Below, piece by piece: positions 7,599 to 16,789 of a stretch of 64,000 bases of DNA; within the stretch, counting starts at the first letter, position 1, and each line of letters opens with the position of its first letter. A program made the position numbers and the translations under genes. Below the pieces are notes generated by a model, which saw nothing but the letters and a program-made list of their open reading frames with translations, searched no databases and was not told the DNA's origin. Source of the DNA: UBA4923 sp040767365 (lineage in GTDB: Bacteria; Bacillota; Clostridia; Saccharofermentanales; DTU023); contig JAXGOR010000003.1 in assembly GCA_040767365.1 (NCBI GenBank), positions 1 through 64,000 of the forward strand. The letters run 5' to 3'.

Positions 7599-8195
7599 GT
7601 GGTGGAAGAGAGATTTTTCAAGAAAATTTACAGCCATTGTGACTTTTACAAATCCCTTGTACTTCTGTTCAGAAGTATAAAATATTTGAGATTGAACCGG
7701 AGAAAAAAGCTCATATCCCCTCAATTCAGGGAAAGGATCATGCTGGCTGTCACTGAGGTCAATGGTTGTGAAGCCTGCTCCTATGCGCATACGAAATTTG
7801 CCCTGGAAGAGGGGATGAGCCCGGAAGAGATTGGCGCCATCCTGGACGGGGAGATGGAAAATATCCCGGCAAATGAACTTGTGGGCGTTATGTTCGCGCA
7901 GCATTACGCGGACAAAAATGGAAAGACGTCAGAAGGATCATGGCAGAGGCTTGCTGATGAATATGGCCAGGAGGGGGCCTTGGTAATCCTGGCCCTTGCC
8001 AGAACCATGCAGGCGGCCAATATATATGGTATCGCCGTCAGCGCCATCCGTGACCGCCTTAAAGGAAAACCCTCCGGAAAGACCAGCTTAATCTACGAGC
8101 TTTCGATTATCCTCCTGGTCCTCCTCTACCTACCCTTGGCCGGTATCCAGGCCATCTTCGACAATATCAGGAAGAAGACGATCTATCCTTTTTAA
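7599..8195 (+). CDS. AhpD-like carboxymuconolactone decarboxylase family protein
   Basis: 198 residues. The CMD/AhpD helix-turn-helix core contains CEAC (Cys57, Cys60) followed by YAH, the redox CxxC and proton-relay His of AhpD-like peroxidase partners. The C-terminal 35 residues contain one hydrophobic segment (LSIILLVLLYLPLAGI), so the protein may be membrane attached, which is unusual for AhpD itself. GTG 7599 or the next GTG (7602) can serve as start; GAGGAG lies just upstream. Confidence 0.8.
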   Translation: MVEERFFKKIYSHCDFYKSLVLLFRSIKYLRLNRRKKLISPQFRERIMLAVTEVNGCEACSYAHTKFALEEGMSPEEIGAILDGEMENIPANELVGVMFAQHYADKNGKTSEGSWQRLADEYGQEGALVILALARTMQAANIYGIAVSAIRDRLKGKPSGKTSLIYELSIILLVLLYLPLAGIQAIFDNIRKKTIYPF

Positions 8196-8242
8196 GCGGT
8201 TTGGCAACCCGCGCGGGGTAAGTCATCCCCGGCCGGGCCCTC

Positions 8243-9493
8243 CTATCGGCCGAAAAGTCCCTTCAAGAGACCCCTGGCCGAGGGCTTATCCCCTGACTGG
8301 GTCGGAAGCGGTACGGCTTGGGATTTCGCTTCCTTCTCAGGCAAATGGGCCGCGCCTGCCTGAGCCAGGCTGGCCTTGTAGCGGAAGTAGGTCAGGGAGG
8401 CATTGGAGGCCTGGGCCATTCTTTCGGCCTGGTCCTGATAGGACCGGCCCTCCATGCCTGTCAGGGCATACCAGATGACCGGGTCGTTCTCCCTTTGCAG
8501 GAGTTCCAGGGTGGTCAGGCCGGACTGGATCTCCCCGACCAGATCTTCCAGGGCCCGGCAGTTCTGGGGATGGAGGGTCACCTTGAAACGACCCAGCTCA
8601 TCCGCGTTTTGTGGCACCAGGAGCCAGATCATGAGGCCGGGATCCTGGACAAGATCGGTAAAGGTCATCCCAAAATCGCTTTCCAGGAGGGCCAGGCATT
8701 TCTTGACTGCCTGCCGCAAGGCTATCATTCCCTTCAGGGCCTTTTTCCCCACTGGCCCCAGGCCTCCACTTTCCTGGGCGGTGAACTTGTTGGCCCCATA
8801 GTCCATGAGGAGGCCGGCCAGGAGGACCGCCAGCTGGACCCGGGACAGGGCCCTGCCAAGCAGGGCTGTCTTTTCCCCTTCCAGGACTTCCAGCCCGTAG
8901 GTCAGGGTCTCGTCGCTGTCCGATTCCTGGTAGACTTCCAGGTGCTTTTCCAAGGGGATGCTTTCGGGCTGGAGGGGGTCCATGGCTTCCAGGATGGGCT
9001 GGAAAATATCCAGACCGTCTTCCTTGACCAGATTCCAGAGCAGCCGCCTCTCCTCGATCAGGAGTTGGGCCTCCTGCATGTCCCCGGTCTCATCGGCGAC
9101 AGCAAAGAGCGCCTCATAGGCCCTCTCGGCCCGCTTCCGGTAACCGGCCTTTTTTACTTCCTCATAAGGGAGCCGGTACTGGTCCAGAAATTGACGGACT
9201 GAGAATACTTCGGGGGCGGGGGTATCACTGTAGTCTGTTTTGACAGTGCCATCGGGGGCCGCCGTCCCCATGTCCGCCATGACCACCTTGCTCATAAGGG
9301 CTGAATATTCCTCCTGGAGGCCGGATTCAGCGAAGGCCTGGAAAAAAACGAGGGGGTCGGATTGGCTGGCCGCCAGTTCATACATCCGCCGGCCCAGATC
9401 ATCCACCTGAGCCTGCAGATCAGGATGCATAGGCTGGTAATCCTTGAAAATGGTCATATAGCCGTTAACGGTATCGCGGTTGATATCAGACAT
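8243..9493 (-). CDS. Unknown helical protein, second gene of a pair
   Basis: 416 residues, predicted mostly alpha-helical and acidic, without signal peptide or membrane segment. I recognise no domain. Its first codons overlap the end of the upstream gene by eight bases, so the two are translationally coupled and probably work together. A charged C-terminal tail ends KGLFGR. It is likely cytoplasmic. Confidence 0.65.
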   Translation of the reverse strand: MSDINRDTVNGYMTIFKDYQPMHPDLQAQVDDLGRRMYELAASQSDPLVFFQAFAESGLQEEYSALMSKVVMADMGTAAPDGTVKTDYSDTPAPEVFSVRQFLDQYRLPYEEVKKAGYRKRAERAYEALFAVADETGDMQEAQLLIEERRLLWNLVKEDGLDIFQPILEAMDPLQPESIPLEKHLEVYQESDSDETLTYGLEVLEGEKTALLGRALSRVQLAVLLAGLLMDYGANKFTAQESGGLGPVGKKALKGMIALRQAVKKCLALLESDFGMTFTDLVQDPGLMIWLLVPQNADELGRFKVTLHPQNCRALEDLVGEIQSGLTTLELLQRENDPVIWYALTGMEGRSYQDQAERMAQASNASLTYFRYKASLAQAGAAHLPEKEAKSQAVPLPTQSGDKPSARGLLKGLFGR

Positions 9494-10295
9494 AGGACTT
9501 CACCTCCTCCTGGCTGAACTGGTAGTTGCCCGCGCGGGACGGGGGGGCCTGGGCCAGCGCCTGGGCCCGGCGGATGCGTCCGGCATTGGCCCTGCCAGCC
9601 CTCTTGATGGGGTCCTGAAGGGCCGGAAGGCCGGCCAGGGTCCGTCGCAATTCAATTTCTATGGCTTCAAGCTCCTCGCTCAGATTGGGATCTTCCCCTG
9701 CCGCCAGCCGGGGGATCGCTTGCACAAAAAGTCCGTAGGCGGCATCATCCGCCTCCACAAGGCGGCGGAAGGCCGGGAGCCAGGCCAGTTCCTCAAAGAC
9801 GGCCGATGGTTTCCTCAGGCGGCCCAAGGCCTCCCTGAGGTCCTTGAGGGCCGATTCACGGCCGGTTGAATCCAGGGCGCTCAAGCCTGACAGGGTTAAA
9901 TAGGCTCGATAGATAGCTGAAAAAGCCTCCAGCGTCTCCAGGTAAGGCTGTTTGAGATTCCGGGCCCGGACCTCATAGCCTGTCTCATACATGGCAGAGA
10001 CATCAGCATCGATGGACCCAATTTTCTCCCAGTAGACCTGGGCCACATCGGGCATACCACTGACCTCCGAAGCCTGGGCCAGGGCGGCCAGCTTGTCCTG
10101 TAAAAGGGCGGCGCCAGGAGCCAGGTAATAGGGGGAGTTCTTGATCTTTTCGGTGGCCTCCGCCAGAGTCCGGCAATCCCGGATGAAGTCGGCCAGTTCA
10201 CGGTAGACACGGGTTTGCCGGGGCGCACGGCCGCTGTTTTCCAGCCGATCCGCCATGAGGGTGTAGAGTCTGACAGCCTTATCAATATCAGTCAA
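9486..10295 (-). CDS. Unknown helical protein, first gene of a pair
   Basis: 269 residues, Ala/Leu-rich and almost entirely helical, with a repeat-like spacing of Tyr/Leu/Ala residues that could suit a TPR-like fold; this is only an impression. No signal peptide. Start is TTG 10295, with AGGAGG seven bases upstream. It is coupled to the 416-residue gene downstream. Divergent from the lipoprotein gene at 10437, with about 140 bases of shared upstream DNA. Confidence 0.65.
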   Translation of the reverse strand: MTDIDKAVRLYTLMADRLENSGRAPRQTRVYRELADFIRDCRTLAEATEKIKNSPYYLAPGAALLQDKLAALAQASEVSGMPDVAQVYWEKIGSIDADVSAMYETGYEVRARNLKQPYLETLEAFSAIYRAYLTLSGLSALDSTGRESALKDLREALGRLRKPSAVFEELAWLPAFRRLVEADDAAYGLFVQAIPRLAAGEDPNLSEELEAIEIELRRTLAGLPALQDPIKRAGRANAGRIRRAQALAQAPPSRAGNYQFSQEEVKSYV

Positions 10296-10373
10296 GAGGG
10301 GCCTCCTTTTTTAGGTTTTCTCTTTCAATGGATAATGAAAGCCTAACCCAAATTCAGACCTTTTGCATCATTC

Positions 10374-10402
10374 TTGTCGGGGGATGAAATCAATGGTACA
10401 CT
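10374..10402 (+). promoter_or_regulatory. Promoter of the small lipoprotein gene
   Basis: TTGTCG (10374-10379), 17-base spacer, extended -10 TGG-TACACT (10397-10402), 35 bases before the ATG at 10437. Confidence 0.5.
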
Positions 10403-10436
10403 GCGGAGCGGTTATATAGATTAAGGGAGGAAAATT

Positions 10437-10901
10437 ATGAAAAAAAGTTTACATCGTATGACCGTACTGGCCTTGGCCATCCTGATCCTTCTTACCTTGG
10501 CTGCCTGTGGCGGCGGTAAGTCGGGGGGCGGCGCTTACAAGGTCGATGAGGTAAAGACAAAGCTTGCCAATTATCTGGACATCGACGAATCCGCTCTGGG
10601 AGTGTCGGAAAGGGACGGCACCACTGTCCTGTCCTACGGGTCAGATGGCCTCAGTGTTGACGCCTATGTCCTGCCAAGTGCCAAGGCGGCACAGGATTAC
10701 TTCTCCATACCAGCTATGGCGGGATCCTTTGATGACAAGCGGGTCGACGAGAAAGACCACAAGGTCTGGGTTTCGGAGACTGAGAACTGGGCTACCGGTG
10801 AGACAAACTATTCGACCGTAGCCATGAAGGATAACTTTATCATCTTGGCCATCCTTGCTGGCACACCGGAGGAGATCACCAAGGCCTTTGACTTGGAATA
10901 A
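10437..10901 (+). CDS. Small lipoprotein of unknown function
   Basis: 154 residues. Signal peptide with lipobox LAAC followed by a GGGKSGGG linker, then about 120 soluble residues. No recognised domain. GGGAGG seven bases before ATG 10437. It is a single-gene unit: promoter upstream, strong terminator downstream. Confidence 0.75.
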   Translation: MKKSLHRMTVLALAILILLTLAACGGGKSGGGAYKVDEVKTKLANYLDIDESALGVSERDGTTVLSYGSDGLSVDAYVLPSAKAAQDYFSIPAMAGSFDDKRVDEKDHKVWVSETENWATGETNYSTVAMKDNFIILAILAGTPEEITKAFDLE

Positions 10902-10993
10902 AATAGATCAAACGCTGAATATGTAAGGGACTGCTTCAAAATTGTCTTGCCCCTGTCAAGTTGACAGCTGGTGTAATAAAAAGGCAGACGCCC

Positions 10994-11037
10994 ACCAAGG
11001 TCCTCAGGAGCACCAGCTTCTGAGGACCTTGGTTTTT
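10994..11037 (+). terminator. Strong intrinsic terminator
   Basis: A perfect 14-bp stem (10994-11007 with 11020-11033) and 12-base loop, followed by TTTT. It closes the lipoprotein unit and separates it from the mgtE promoter. Confidence 0.88.
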
Positions 11038-11043
11038 CCGCCT

Positions 11044-11072
11044 TTGACATTAGGGGCCCCATAAGCTATCGT
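11044..11072 (+). promoter_or_regulatory. Promoter of the M-box/mgtE transcript
   Basis: TTGACA at 11044-11049, 17 bases, TATCGT at 11067-11072. It would start transcription about 20 bases before the riboswitch core. Confidence 0.55.
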
Positions 11073-11095
11073 TTATTCGGATTATCAACAGAATA

Positions 11096-11289
11096 CTCGG
11101 TAGGTAAGGCTCCTGCCAGGATATGGATTGCTGCCGCGGAATAGTGGAGACACTATGAGCTGGTATGAACAGTTGCTGTCGATGAAGGCTTCAACCAACG
11201 CAATTTCACCGCCTCGCAGTGTTAAAGCTCAAACGGGATTATCTGTGACAACAGGCTCCATAGTCTCTTTGAGGCCCAGGGGTTTTTTT
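11096..11289 (+). ncRNA. M-box magnesium riboswitch (ykoK leader)
   Basis: The leader has the conserved M-box blocks in order: GGTAGGTAAGGCTCCT (near 11099-11114), GATATGGATTGCTGCCG, GGAGACACTATGAGC, and TTAAAGCTCAAACGG near the 3' end. After this a G/C-rich hairpin region ends in GGGG plus seven T (to 11289), the likely expression platform. In this class Mg2+ binding compacts the aptamer and favours termination, so the downstream transporter is made when Mg2+ is scarce. The downstream gene is mgtE, which agrees. A frame across this region (11128-11370) is therefore not a gene. Confidence 0.88.
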
Positions 11290-11440
11290 ATGGGAAAAAG
11301 CGGAAAAGCTGGCCACCCCCAAGCCCTGATCTCAAGCTTATCTCCCCCTGCCAAACCGGGTTTATTATGAATACTTCTGATTGAGGGAGCTGCATCGGAT
11401 GGAGGGTGATCCTACAGGAAGAAGCGGGAGTAGGTTGAGT

Positions 11441-12778
11441 ATGAAGGCAAATGAAATAGGAAAATTAATCGAGGCGAAGAACTACATCAGGGCTAGCGAA
11501 GTCTTGTCAAAAATGAATGAAGCGGATGTCACGGACATTTTGAAAACCTGTGATCCTTATATGACCCTGCTTCTCTTCAGGATGCTGCCCAAGAAAATGG
11601 CGGCGGAGGTTTTTTCACGCTTTACACCCGATCAGCAGTTGAGGATCGCCAACTCTGTCACCCATGAAGAGTTGAAGGAGATAATGGACGAACTCTTTTT
11701 CGACGACAGGGTTGACTTGATTGAGGAAATGCCGGCCAATCTCGTCAAAAAGATCCTGAGTATCGCGGGAGAAGAGGAGAGGGCCCTGATCAATCAGTTC
11801 CTCATGTATCCGGAGGATTCCGCCGGCAGCTTGATGACCATCGAATATGTCGATCTCAAGAAATCGATGACGGTCAAGGAGGCCCTGGCCCGGATTAAAA
11901 AGACGGGGATGACAAAAGAGACCATCTACACCTGCTATGTGACCGACAGTGAGCGCAGGCTGGAAGGTATTGTCTCCTTGCGGACCCTGGTCACCTCTGA
12001 TGAGGATTTGATCATCGAAGACATCATGGAACCTGAGATTGTCCGCGTCAATACCCACGATGACCAGGAGGATGTCGCGCATTCTTTTAAAAAATACGGC
12101 TACCTGGCCTTGCCGGTCATCGACAATGAAAACAGGCTGACGGGGATTATTACTGTCGACGATATCATCGATATCATGGAGCAGGAAGCGACGGAAGACT
12201 TTCAGAGAATGGCCGCTATGTCCCCATCAGAGGAGGCCTATCTGACAACGGGGATATTTGCCATGGCAAGACATAGGCTCCCTTGGCTTCTGATCCTGAT
12301 GGTATCCGCGACCTTCACCGGCAGGATCATGGGGAGGTTCGAGGACATCCTGACCCAGGTGGTTGTTTTGAGTGCCTTTATCCCCATGTTGATGGATACG
12401 GGTGGGAACTCAGGTAGCCAGTCCTCCACCTTGGTCATTCGGGGGCTGGCCATTGGTGAAATTACGACCGCCGACTGGTTGAAGGTCATCTGGAAGGAAT
12501 TGAGTGTAAGCTTCCTGGTGGGGATCGCCCTGGCGGTGACGAATTTTGTACGCCTGCTCATACTCGAAAGGACGGACAGCTTCATAGCCCTTACGGTGTC
12601 GATCACCATTACGGTCACGGTCATGGCATCAAAGATTGTAGGTGGGGTGCTTCCCCTGATAGCGAAGAAGCTGAAGATCGATCCGGCGATTATGGCAGGT
12701 CCGCTTATTACCACCATTGTCGATGCCTTGGCGCTCTTGGTATATTTCGTGGTCGCGACGACCTTGTTGGGACTTTGA
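11441..12778 (+). CDS. mgtE: Magnesium transporter MgtE
   Basis: 445 residues, the normal MgtE length. Order: N-domain (residues about 1-110, with PKKMAAEVF), two CBS domains (about 115-240, ending DDIIDIMEQEATEDFQ), connecting helix, then five membrane helices with the pore motif FIPMLMDTGGNSGSQSS. Forms a dimeric Mg2+ channel gated by Mg2+ at the N/CBS domains. ATG 11441 fits the family N-terminus and has GGGAGTAGG upstream; TTG 11381 and ATG 11399 would add a non-conserved leader. Controlled by the M-box upstream. Confidence 0.93.
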   Translation: MKANEIGKLIEAKNYIRASEVLSKMNEADVTDILKTCDPYMTLLLFRMLPKKMAAEVFSRFTPDQQLRIANSVTHEELKEIMDELFFDDRVDLIEEMPANLVKKILSIAGEEERALINQFLMYPEDSAGSLMTIEYVDLKKSMTVKEALARIKKTGMTKETIYTCYVTDSERRLEGIVSLRTLVTSDEDLIIEDIMEPEIVRVNTHDDQEDVAHSFKKYGYLALPVIDNENRLTGIITVDDIIDIMEQEATEDFQRMAAMSPSEEAYLTTGIFAMARHRLPWLLILMVSATFTGRIMGRFEDILTQVVVLSAFIPMLMDTGGNSGSQSSTLVIRGLAIGEITTADWLKVIWKELSVSFLVGIALAVTNFVRLLILERTDSFIALTVSITITVTVMASKIVGGVLPLIAKKLKIDPAIMAGPLITTIVDALALLVYFVVATTLLGL

Positions 12779-12785
12779 GGTCAGA

Positions 12786-14204
12786 ATGGATAAATCAAAA
12801 CTGGGTGGCCAGGATCCGTCAAAAAAGAGCCAGGAACAACTGGGGATAGGTGAGCTGGTCAAAAGACAGAGGGATTTCTACGACAGTGGACAAACCCGTC
12901 CCCTGGCCTTTCGCCAGGACTGCCTCCGCCGCCTCCGGGCCAGCCTCATTAAAAATGAGGAAGAGATCAACCGGGCGGTCGGGGAAGATCTGAACAAGTC
13001 GGCCTTTGAAACCTATATGACGGAAACGGGGATTGTCCTCTCGGAATTGCGTTTCACTATGAAGCGCCTCCCCCGCTGGGTCAGGGAACGCCGGGTCAAG
13101 TCCCCTCCCGCCCTTATGCCGGCCAGGAGCTATATCGCGCCCGAACCCTATGGGCTGGCGCTGATTATGTCACCTTGGAACTATCCAGTCCAGCTGACCC
13201 TCAATCCCCTTGTCGCCTCCCTGGCAGCCGGCAACTGCAGTGTGGTCAAGCCGTCCGCCTACGCCCCCGCGACCAGCCGTCTTTTGGCCAATCTCCTCCA
13301 GGATCTTTTTCCGCCCGAACTTGTGGCGGTCGTGGAGGGAGGCAGGGAGGAGAACGCAGCCCTTCTGGAAGAGAAATTTGACTTCATCTTTTTCACAGGG
13401 AGCCCGTTGGTTGGAAAGCTTGTCATGGCGGCAGCCTCCCGACATCTGACCCCCCTGGTCCTGGAATTGGGAGGGAAGAGTCCGGTAATCGTGGATGAAA
13501 CGGCCGATCTCAAGCTGGCGGCCCGCCGCATTGCCTTTGGAAAGGTGCTGAACGCCGGCCAGACCTGTGTGGCCCCCGATTACCTCCTCATCGACAGGCG
13601 GGTCAAAGACCGCTTCGTGGAGCATTTCAGACAGGCCCTGCTCGACTTCTTCCCCGGTGGTGACTACCGCGATTATCCCCGGATCATCAACGACAAACAT
13701 TTCCAACGCCTGGAATCCCTCCTGGAGGGACAGGCGATTCTTATCGGAGGCAGGCGGGATCAGGCAAGCCGCCTGATCGTACCTACCCTGCTGGATGAAG
13801 TGGATCCCCGATCCCCCCTCATGCAGGAGGAGATCTTCGGCCCCCTCCTGCCCCTGATCAGCTTTGAGGATCTGGAAGCGTGCATCCGTTTTATTCGTGA
13901 GCGTCCCAAACCCCTGGCCCTCTACCTCTTTACGGGGGACAAGGCAAGGGAGCGTCGTGTGCTCGATACCTGCTCCTTTGGCGGAGCGGCCATCAACGAC
14001 ACCATCATGCAGCTGACATCGCCCTATCTGCCCTTTGGCGGGGTAGGGGAGTCGGGTATGGGAGCCTATCACGGCTACAAGAGTTTTGAGGCCTTCAGTC
14101 ATATGAGGAGCCTGATCAGGCAAAGCAAGTGGATTGACCTGCCGGTCCGCTACCATCCCTATTCGGACCGTTGGTTCAGGCTGTTAAGGAAACTGATGCG
14201 TTGA
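12786..14204 (+). CDS. Aldehyde dehydrogenase, ALDH3 class
   Basis: 472 residues with no N-terminal extension, as in ALDH3. Oxidises aliphatic or aromatic aldehydes with NAD(P)+. Visible: MSPWNYPVQL, cofactor motif FFTGSPLVG, Glu227 in LELGGKSP, nucleophile Cys261 in NAGQTCVAPDY, and PFGGVGESGMG near the end. The C-terminus (residues about 440-472) is basic with aromatic residues, which in this class can serve membrane association. GAGG lies seven bases before ATG 12786, eight bases after mgtE, so the two may be read together, though no shared function is evident. Confidence 0.9.
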   Translation: MDKSKLGGQDPSKKSQEQLGIGELVKRQRDFYDSGQTRPLAFRQDCLRRLRASLIKNEEEINRAVGEDLNKSAFETYMTETGIVLSELRFTMKRLPRWVRERRVKSPPALMPARSYIAPEPYGLALIMSPWNYPVQLTLNPLVASLAAGNCSVVKPSAYAPATSRLLANLLQDLFPPELVAVVEGGREENAALLEEKFDFIFFTGSPLVGKLVMAAASRHLTPLVLELGGKSPVIVDETADLKLAARRIAFGKVLNAGQTCVAPDYLLIDRRVKDRFVEHFRQALLDFFPGGDYRDYPRIINDKHFQRLESLLEGQAILIGGRRDQASRLIVPTLLDEVDPRSPLMQEEIFGPLLPLISFEDLEACIRFIRERPKPLALYLFTGDKARERRVLDTCSFGGAAINDTIMQLTSPYLPFGGVGESGMGAYHGYKSFEAFSHMRSLIRQSKWIDLPVRYHPYSDRWFRLLRKLMR

Positions 14205-14244
14205 GACCGGCGCCTGATTCCTGCCGGAAGGAGCCTGTTGGCAA

Positions 14245-14715
14245 TCAGTCGACCGGCTGGCAGACATCGATCCAACCGGTCGGCCTGGCGCACTGCTCCA
14301 ACTCCTCAAGGGTCAGCTCGACCAGGCTCCGGGAACTCCCGGCGCCCGGATAGAGGATCCTGTTCGCCTTCAGGGATTCATCCAGGTAGATGTCAACGCC
14401 CTCCTTGACGGCAAAGGGACAGACACCGCCGACCTCATGACCTGTGTACTCCAGGACCTGTCCGGCCTGAATCATTTTGGGCCGCCTGAGAAAACGGGCC
14501 TTGAATTTTGGATTATGGACTCTTACATTTCCCGCGCAGACCACCATGAGGGGCTGACCGTCGACCAGGAAGGACAAGGTCTTAACAATTTGCCCGGTCT
14601 CACAGCCCAACGCCTGGGCGGCCAGCTCAACCGTGGCGCTGGATTCCCGCAGGACCTTGACCCTGTCGCCGAGACCGGCCTCTTCAAAAAACTTCTTCAC
14701 CCGACTAAAAGACAT
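14245..14715 (-). CDS. YbaK/ProX-type aminoacyl-tRNA deacylase
   Basis: 156 residues of the YbaK/EbsC/ProX fold, which hydrolyses mischarged tRNA such as Cys- or Ala-tRNAPro. Typical pieces are ELAAQALGCETGQIVKTL with the conserved Lys, GHEVGGVCPF, and a final VELTLEELE helix. ATG 14715 is used because GGAAAGGTAGG lies directly upstream; a start 42 bases earlier is less likely. Monocistronic and convergent with the ALDH gene. Confidence 0.88.
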   Translation of the reverse strand: MSFSRVKKFFEEAGLGDRVKVLRESSATVELAAQALGCETGQIVKTLSFLVDGQPLMVVCAGNVRVHNPKFKARFLRRPKMIQAGQVLEYTGHEVGGVCPFAVKEGVDIYLDESLKANRILYPGAGSSRSLVELTLEELEQCARPTGWIDVCQPVD

Positions 14716-14946
14716 GGCGCCTACCTTTCCATCCTGGCCTGAGCCAATTGGAGCCATGGTAGCGCAAAGCCCGAATCCTTGCCATGGACCGGATTCAGAA
14801 AAGTAAAGACTGCTTCACCCGGGGGAAGTCATCCTCTCTATCTGGTCCAGATCCCTGATGAGCAAGCGTTCTGTCTCAAGGTACATAGATCAACCCCCCA
14901 GGTTGCCCGTATTTGATTGAAATACAGCAAAAGGGGAGGCCTTGCG

Positions 14947-15597
14947 CTAGGGCCGGCCCCTTTCCTTGACATCCTGGCGGATTCTGTCGAAAGTCTGGTC
15001 GTCCAGCCTGCCTGTCGTCCTGAAGGTCCCCATGGTCTCGGACAGGATCTGGTAATTGAGTTCGGTCCCCTCCTTGTCAGCCAGATAGTCCAAGGCCCGG
15101 TCGGGGCTGATCCCGAAAGCCTTGGCGGTGACCAGGCTGTCCACGTTGGCGCCCAGGAAGATGAATTCCCAGCCGTAGGCTTCCTGTTGTTTTTCCACCA
15201 TGGCCTTGATCCTGGCCGGGCTGTAGTTCCGGCTGCTGTTTTCCAGGCCGTCCGTAATGATGGCGAAGATGACCTGGTCTGCCCGGTAGTCGTCCCTGGT
15301 CCTCTTTTGGATGCTGATGAGCTTGTCCAGGGTCCGGCCCAGGGCATCCAGGAGGGCTGTCGTCCCCCCCACCTGGTAATCCTCATCCGTCAGGGGGCTG
15401 ACGGCCCGGATGTCTATCCGGTCATGACGCAGCTGGTACCGGTTGTCAAAAAGGACGGTGGTGATGAGGCAGGGCTCCTCTATGGCCCCCTGCTTGGCCA
15501 AGAGGGCATTGTAGCCACCGATGGTGTCTGACTCAAGACCGGCCATGGATCCGCTTTTGTCCAAAAGGAATACGAGTTCAGTTCTTTTCTTTGTCAT
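14947..15597 (-). CDS. VWA-domain protein (TerY-like)
   Basis: 216 residues, essentially one von Willebrand factor A domain. The metal-ion-dependent adhesion site is complete: DKSGS (Asp13, Ser15, Ser17), GGTTAL with the Thr, and ITDGLENSS with the Asp. No signal peptide, so cytoplasmic. Such TerY-like proteins occur near stress and tellurium-resistance or ADP-ribose-linked genes; the role is unknown. It follows the macrodomain gene by 88 bases on the same strand, with GGGAGG ten bases before the ATG. Confidence 0.85.
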   Translation of the reverse strand: MTKKRTELVFLLDKSGSMAGLESDTIGGYNALLAKQGAIEEPCLITTVLFDNRYQLRHDRIDIRAVSPLTDEDYQVGGTTALLDALGRTLDKLISIQKRTRDDYRADQVIFAIITDGLENSSRNYSPARIKAMVEKQQEAYGWEFIFLGANVDSLVTAKAFGISPDRALDYLADKEGTELNYQILSETMGTFRTTGRLDDQTFDRIRQDVKERGRP

Positions 15598-15685
15598 GAT
15601 GATTTTTCCTCCCTGTTTGATGGTTTCACTCTAGGGAGGGAAGGGAGGGATAGGTCGCCTGCCGGGCGACAAAGGCGGGGCCGGC

Positions 15686-16672
15686 TTATCCGCCCAGGAG
15701 GGGTTGATCGTAGGCGAAGAGGACTTCGTTGATTTCAAAGATATTGTAAAGACCCCTGGCGATGAAGTATTCCACGATCACGTCAAAGAGGACTGCGGGG
15801 GACAGGGCATGGCCTGCCCGCGCCAAAAGTTCCCGGGTCTCGGGGATGGACAGCTCCAGGGCAATGGCCAGGGCAAGGATCGTCCGCTTGCCGGGGCGGT
15901 AGTCCTGCTTGCTTCTGATCTTGGAGAAGAGCCTGCGGTCCAGGTTGGCCCCCTTGTAGACCTCGGCATCCGTCTTGCCCCGGGCATCGATGAGGCGGAG
16001 GAGCAGGCGGGAAAAGGGTTCATCCAGCTGGCCGATGACCTCCTCCAGGGGAGGGTCCTGCGGGGGGGCCATGAGGGCATCCGCCTCTTTCAGGGCCATC
16101 TGTTCGACAGGGAGGAGGCGGCGGCCGGCGGGGCTTTTTTCAAGGTAACGCTCCCCGATATAGTCTTCAATCTCGCCCAGGAGCTGGCGGCTGACAGTCA
16201 GGGCCGCCTTGTCAAAGAGGGCCAGGATGACCAGGAGGTCGTGGATTTCCAGGAAATCCCGGATAGCCGAACTCGCGATCTTCAGGGCTTCTTTTTTGGG
16301 ATAACCGTAGATGCCGCTTGATATCAGGGGGAAGGCGACGCTTTCGCAATGGTTTTCCACCGCCCTTTTCAGGGCATTGGTATAGGCCGCGCGGAGCTTT
16401 GCCTCACTTCCTTCCGGGTCATCCGCCCGGTAGACCGGACCGGCCGCGTGGATAACATACTTGGCCGGGAGCTTGAAGGCAGGTGTGATGACCGCTTCCC
16501 CCGTCCTGATGGGGGCCAGCTTGTCACAGGCTGCCTGGAGGGGGCCTGGTCCCGCCGCCCTGAAGATGGCGCCGCACACCCCGCCGCCCATGAGAAGGTC
16601 GGTATTGGCGGCGTTGACAAGGGCGTCCACCTCAAGTTTGGTGATATCCTGACCAACAATGGTAAAAGGCAT
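15686..16672 (-). CDS. Macrodomain protein with C-terminal helical (HTH-like) domain
   Basis: 328 residues. Residues 1-170 are a macrodomain with the ADP-ribose loops NAANTDLLMGGGVCGAI and ISSGIYGYPKKEAL. These bind or hydrolyse ADP-ribose adducts or O-acetyl-ADP-ribose. Residues about 210-328 form a helical domain with the pattern FSKIRS..YRPGKRTILALAIAL..ETRELLARAGHAL, reminiscent of an XRE helix-turn-helix. This fused layout is common in Clostridia but the role is not settled. It is the first gene of the pair with the VWA protein; GAGGGAAG precedes the ATG. An ADP-ribosylglycohydrolase gene lies at 60.2 kb in the same window. Confidence 0.88.
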   Translation of the reverse strand: MPFTIVGQDITKLEVDALVNAANTDLLMGGGVCGAIFRAAGPGPLQAACDKLAPIRTGEAVITPAFKLPAKYVIHAAGPVYRADDPEGSEAKLRAAYTNALKRAVENHCESVAFPLISSGIYGYPKKEALKIASSAIRDFLEIHDLLVILALFDKAALTVSRQLLGEIEDYIGERYLEKSPAGRRLLPVEQMALKEADALMAPPQDPPLEEVIGQLDEPFSRLLLRLIDARGKTDAEVYKGANLDRRLFSKIRSKQDYRPGKRTILALAIALELSIPETRELLARAGHALSPAVLFDVIVEYFIARGLYNIFEINEVLFAYDQPLLGG

Positions 16673-16789
16673 AAGCTTCCCTCAGTCTTTCCCATCCAGT
16701 CTAGAGAAGACCGGCCTGGCAGGCAAGGGAGTCATTGGGGGCGGGTATCCCCTGATTCGTGATAAGCTGGGCCATAGGAGGGGCAAAGG

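Noticed and set aside
8318..9202. 294-codon plus-strand frame
   Set aside because: Antisense to the 416-residue gene, Gly/Gln/Leu-biased as expected of a GC-rich shadow frame.
11128..11370. 80-codon frame upstream of mgtE
   Set aside because: Lies within the M-box riboswitch and its expression platform.
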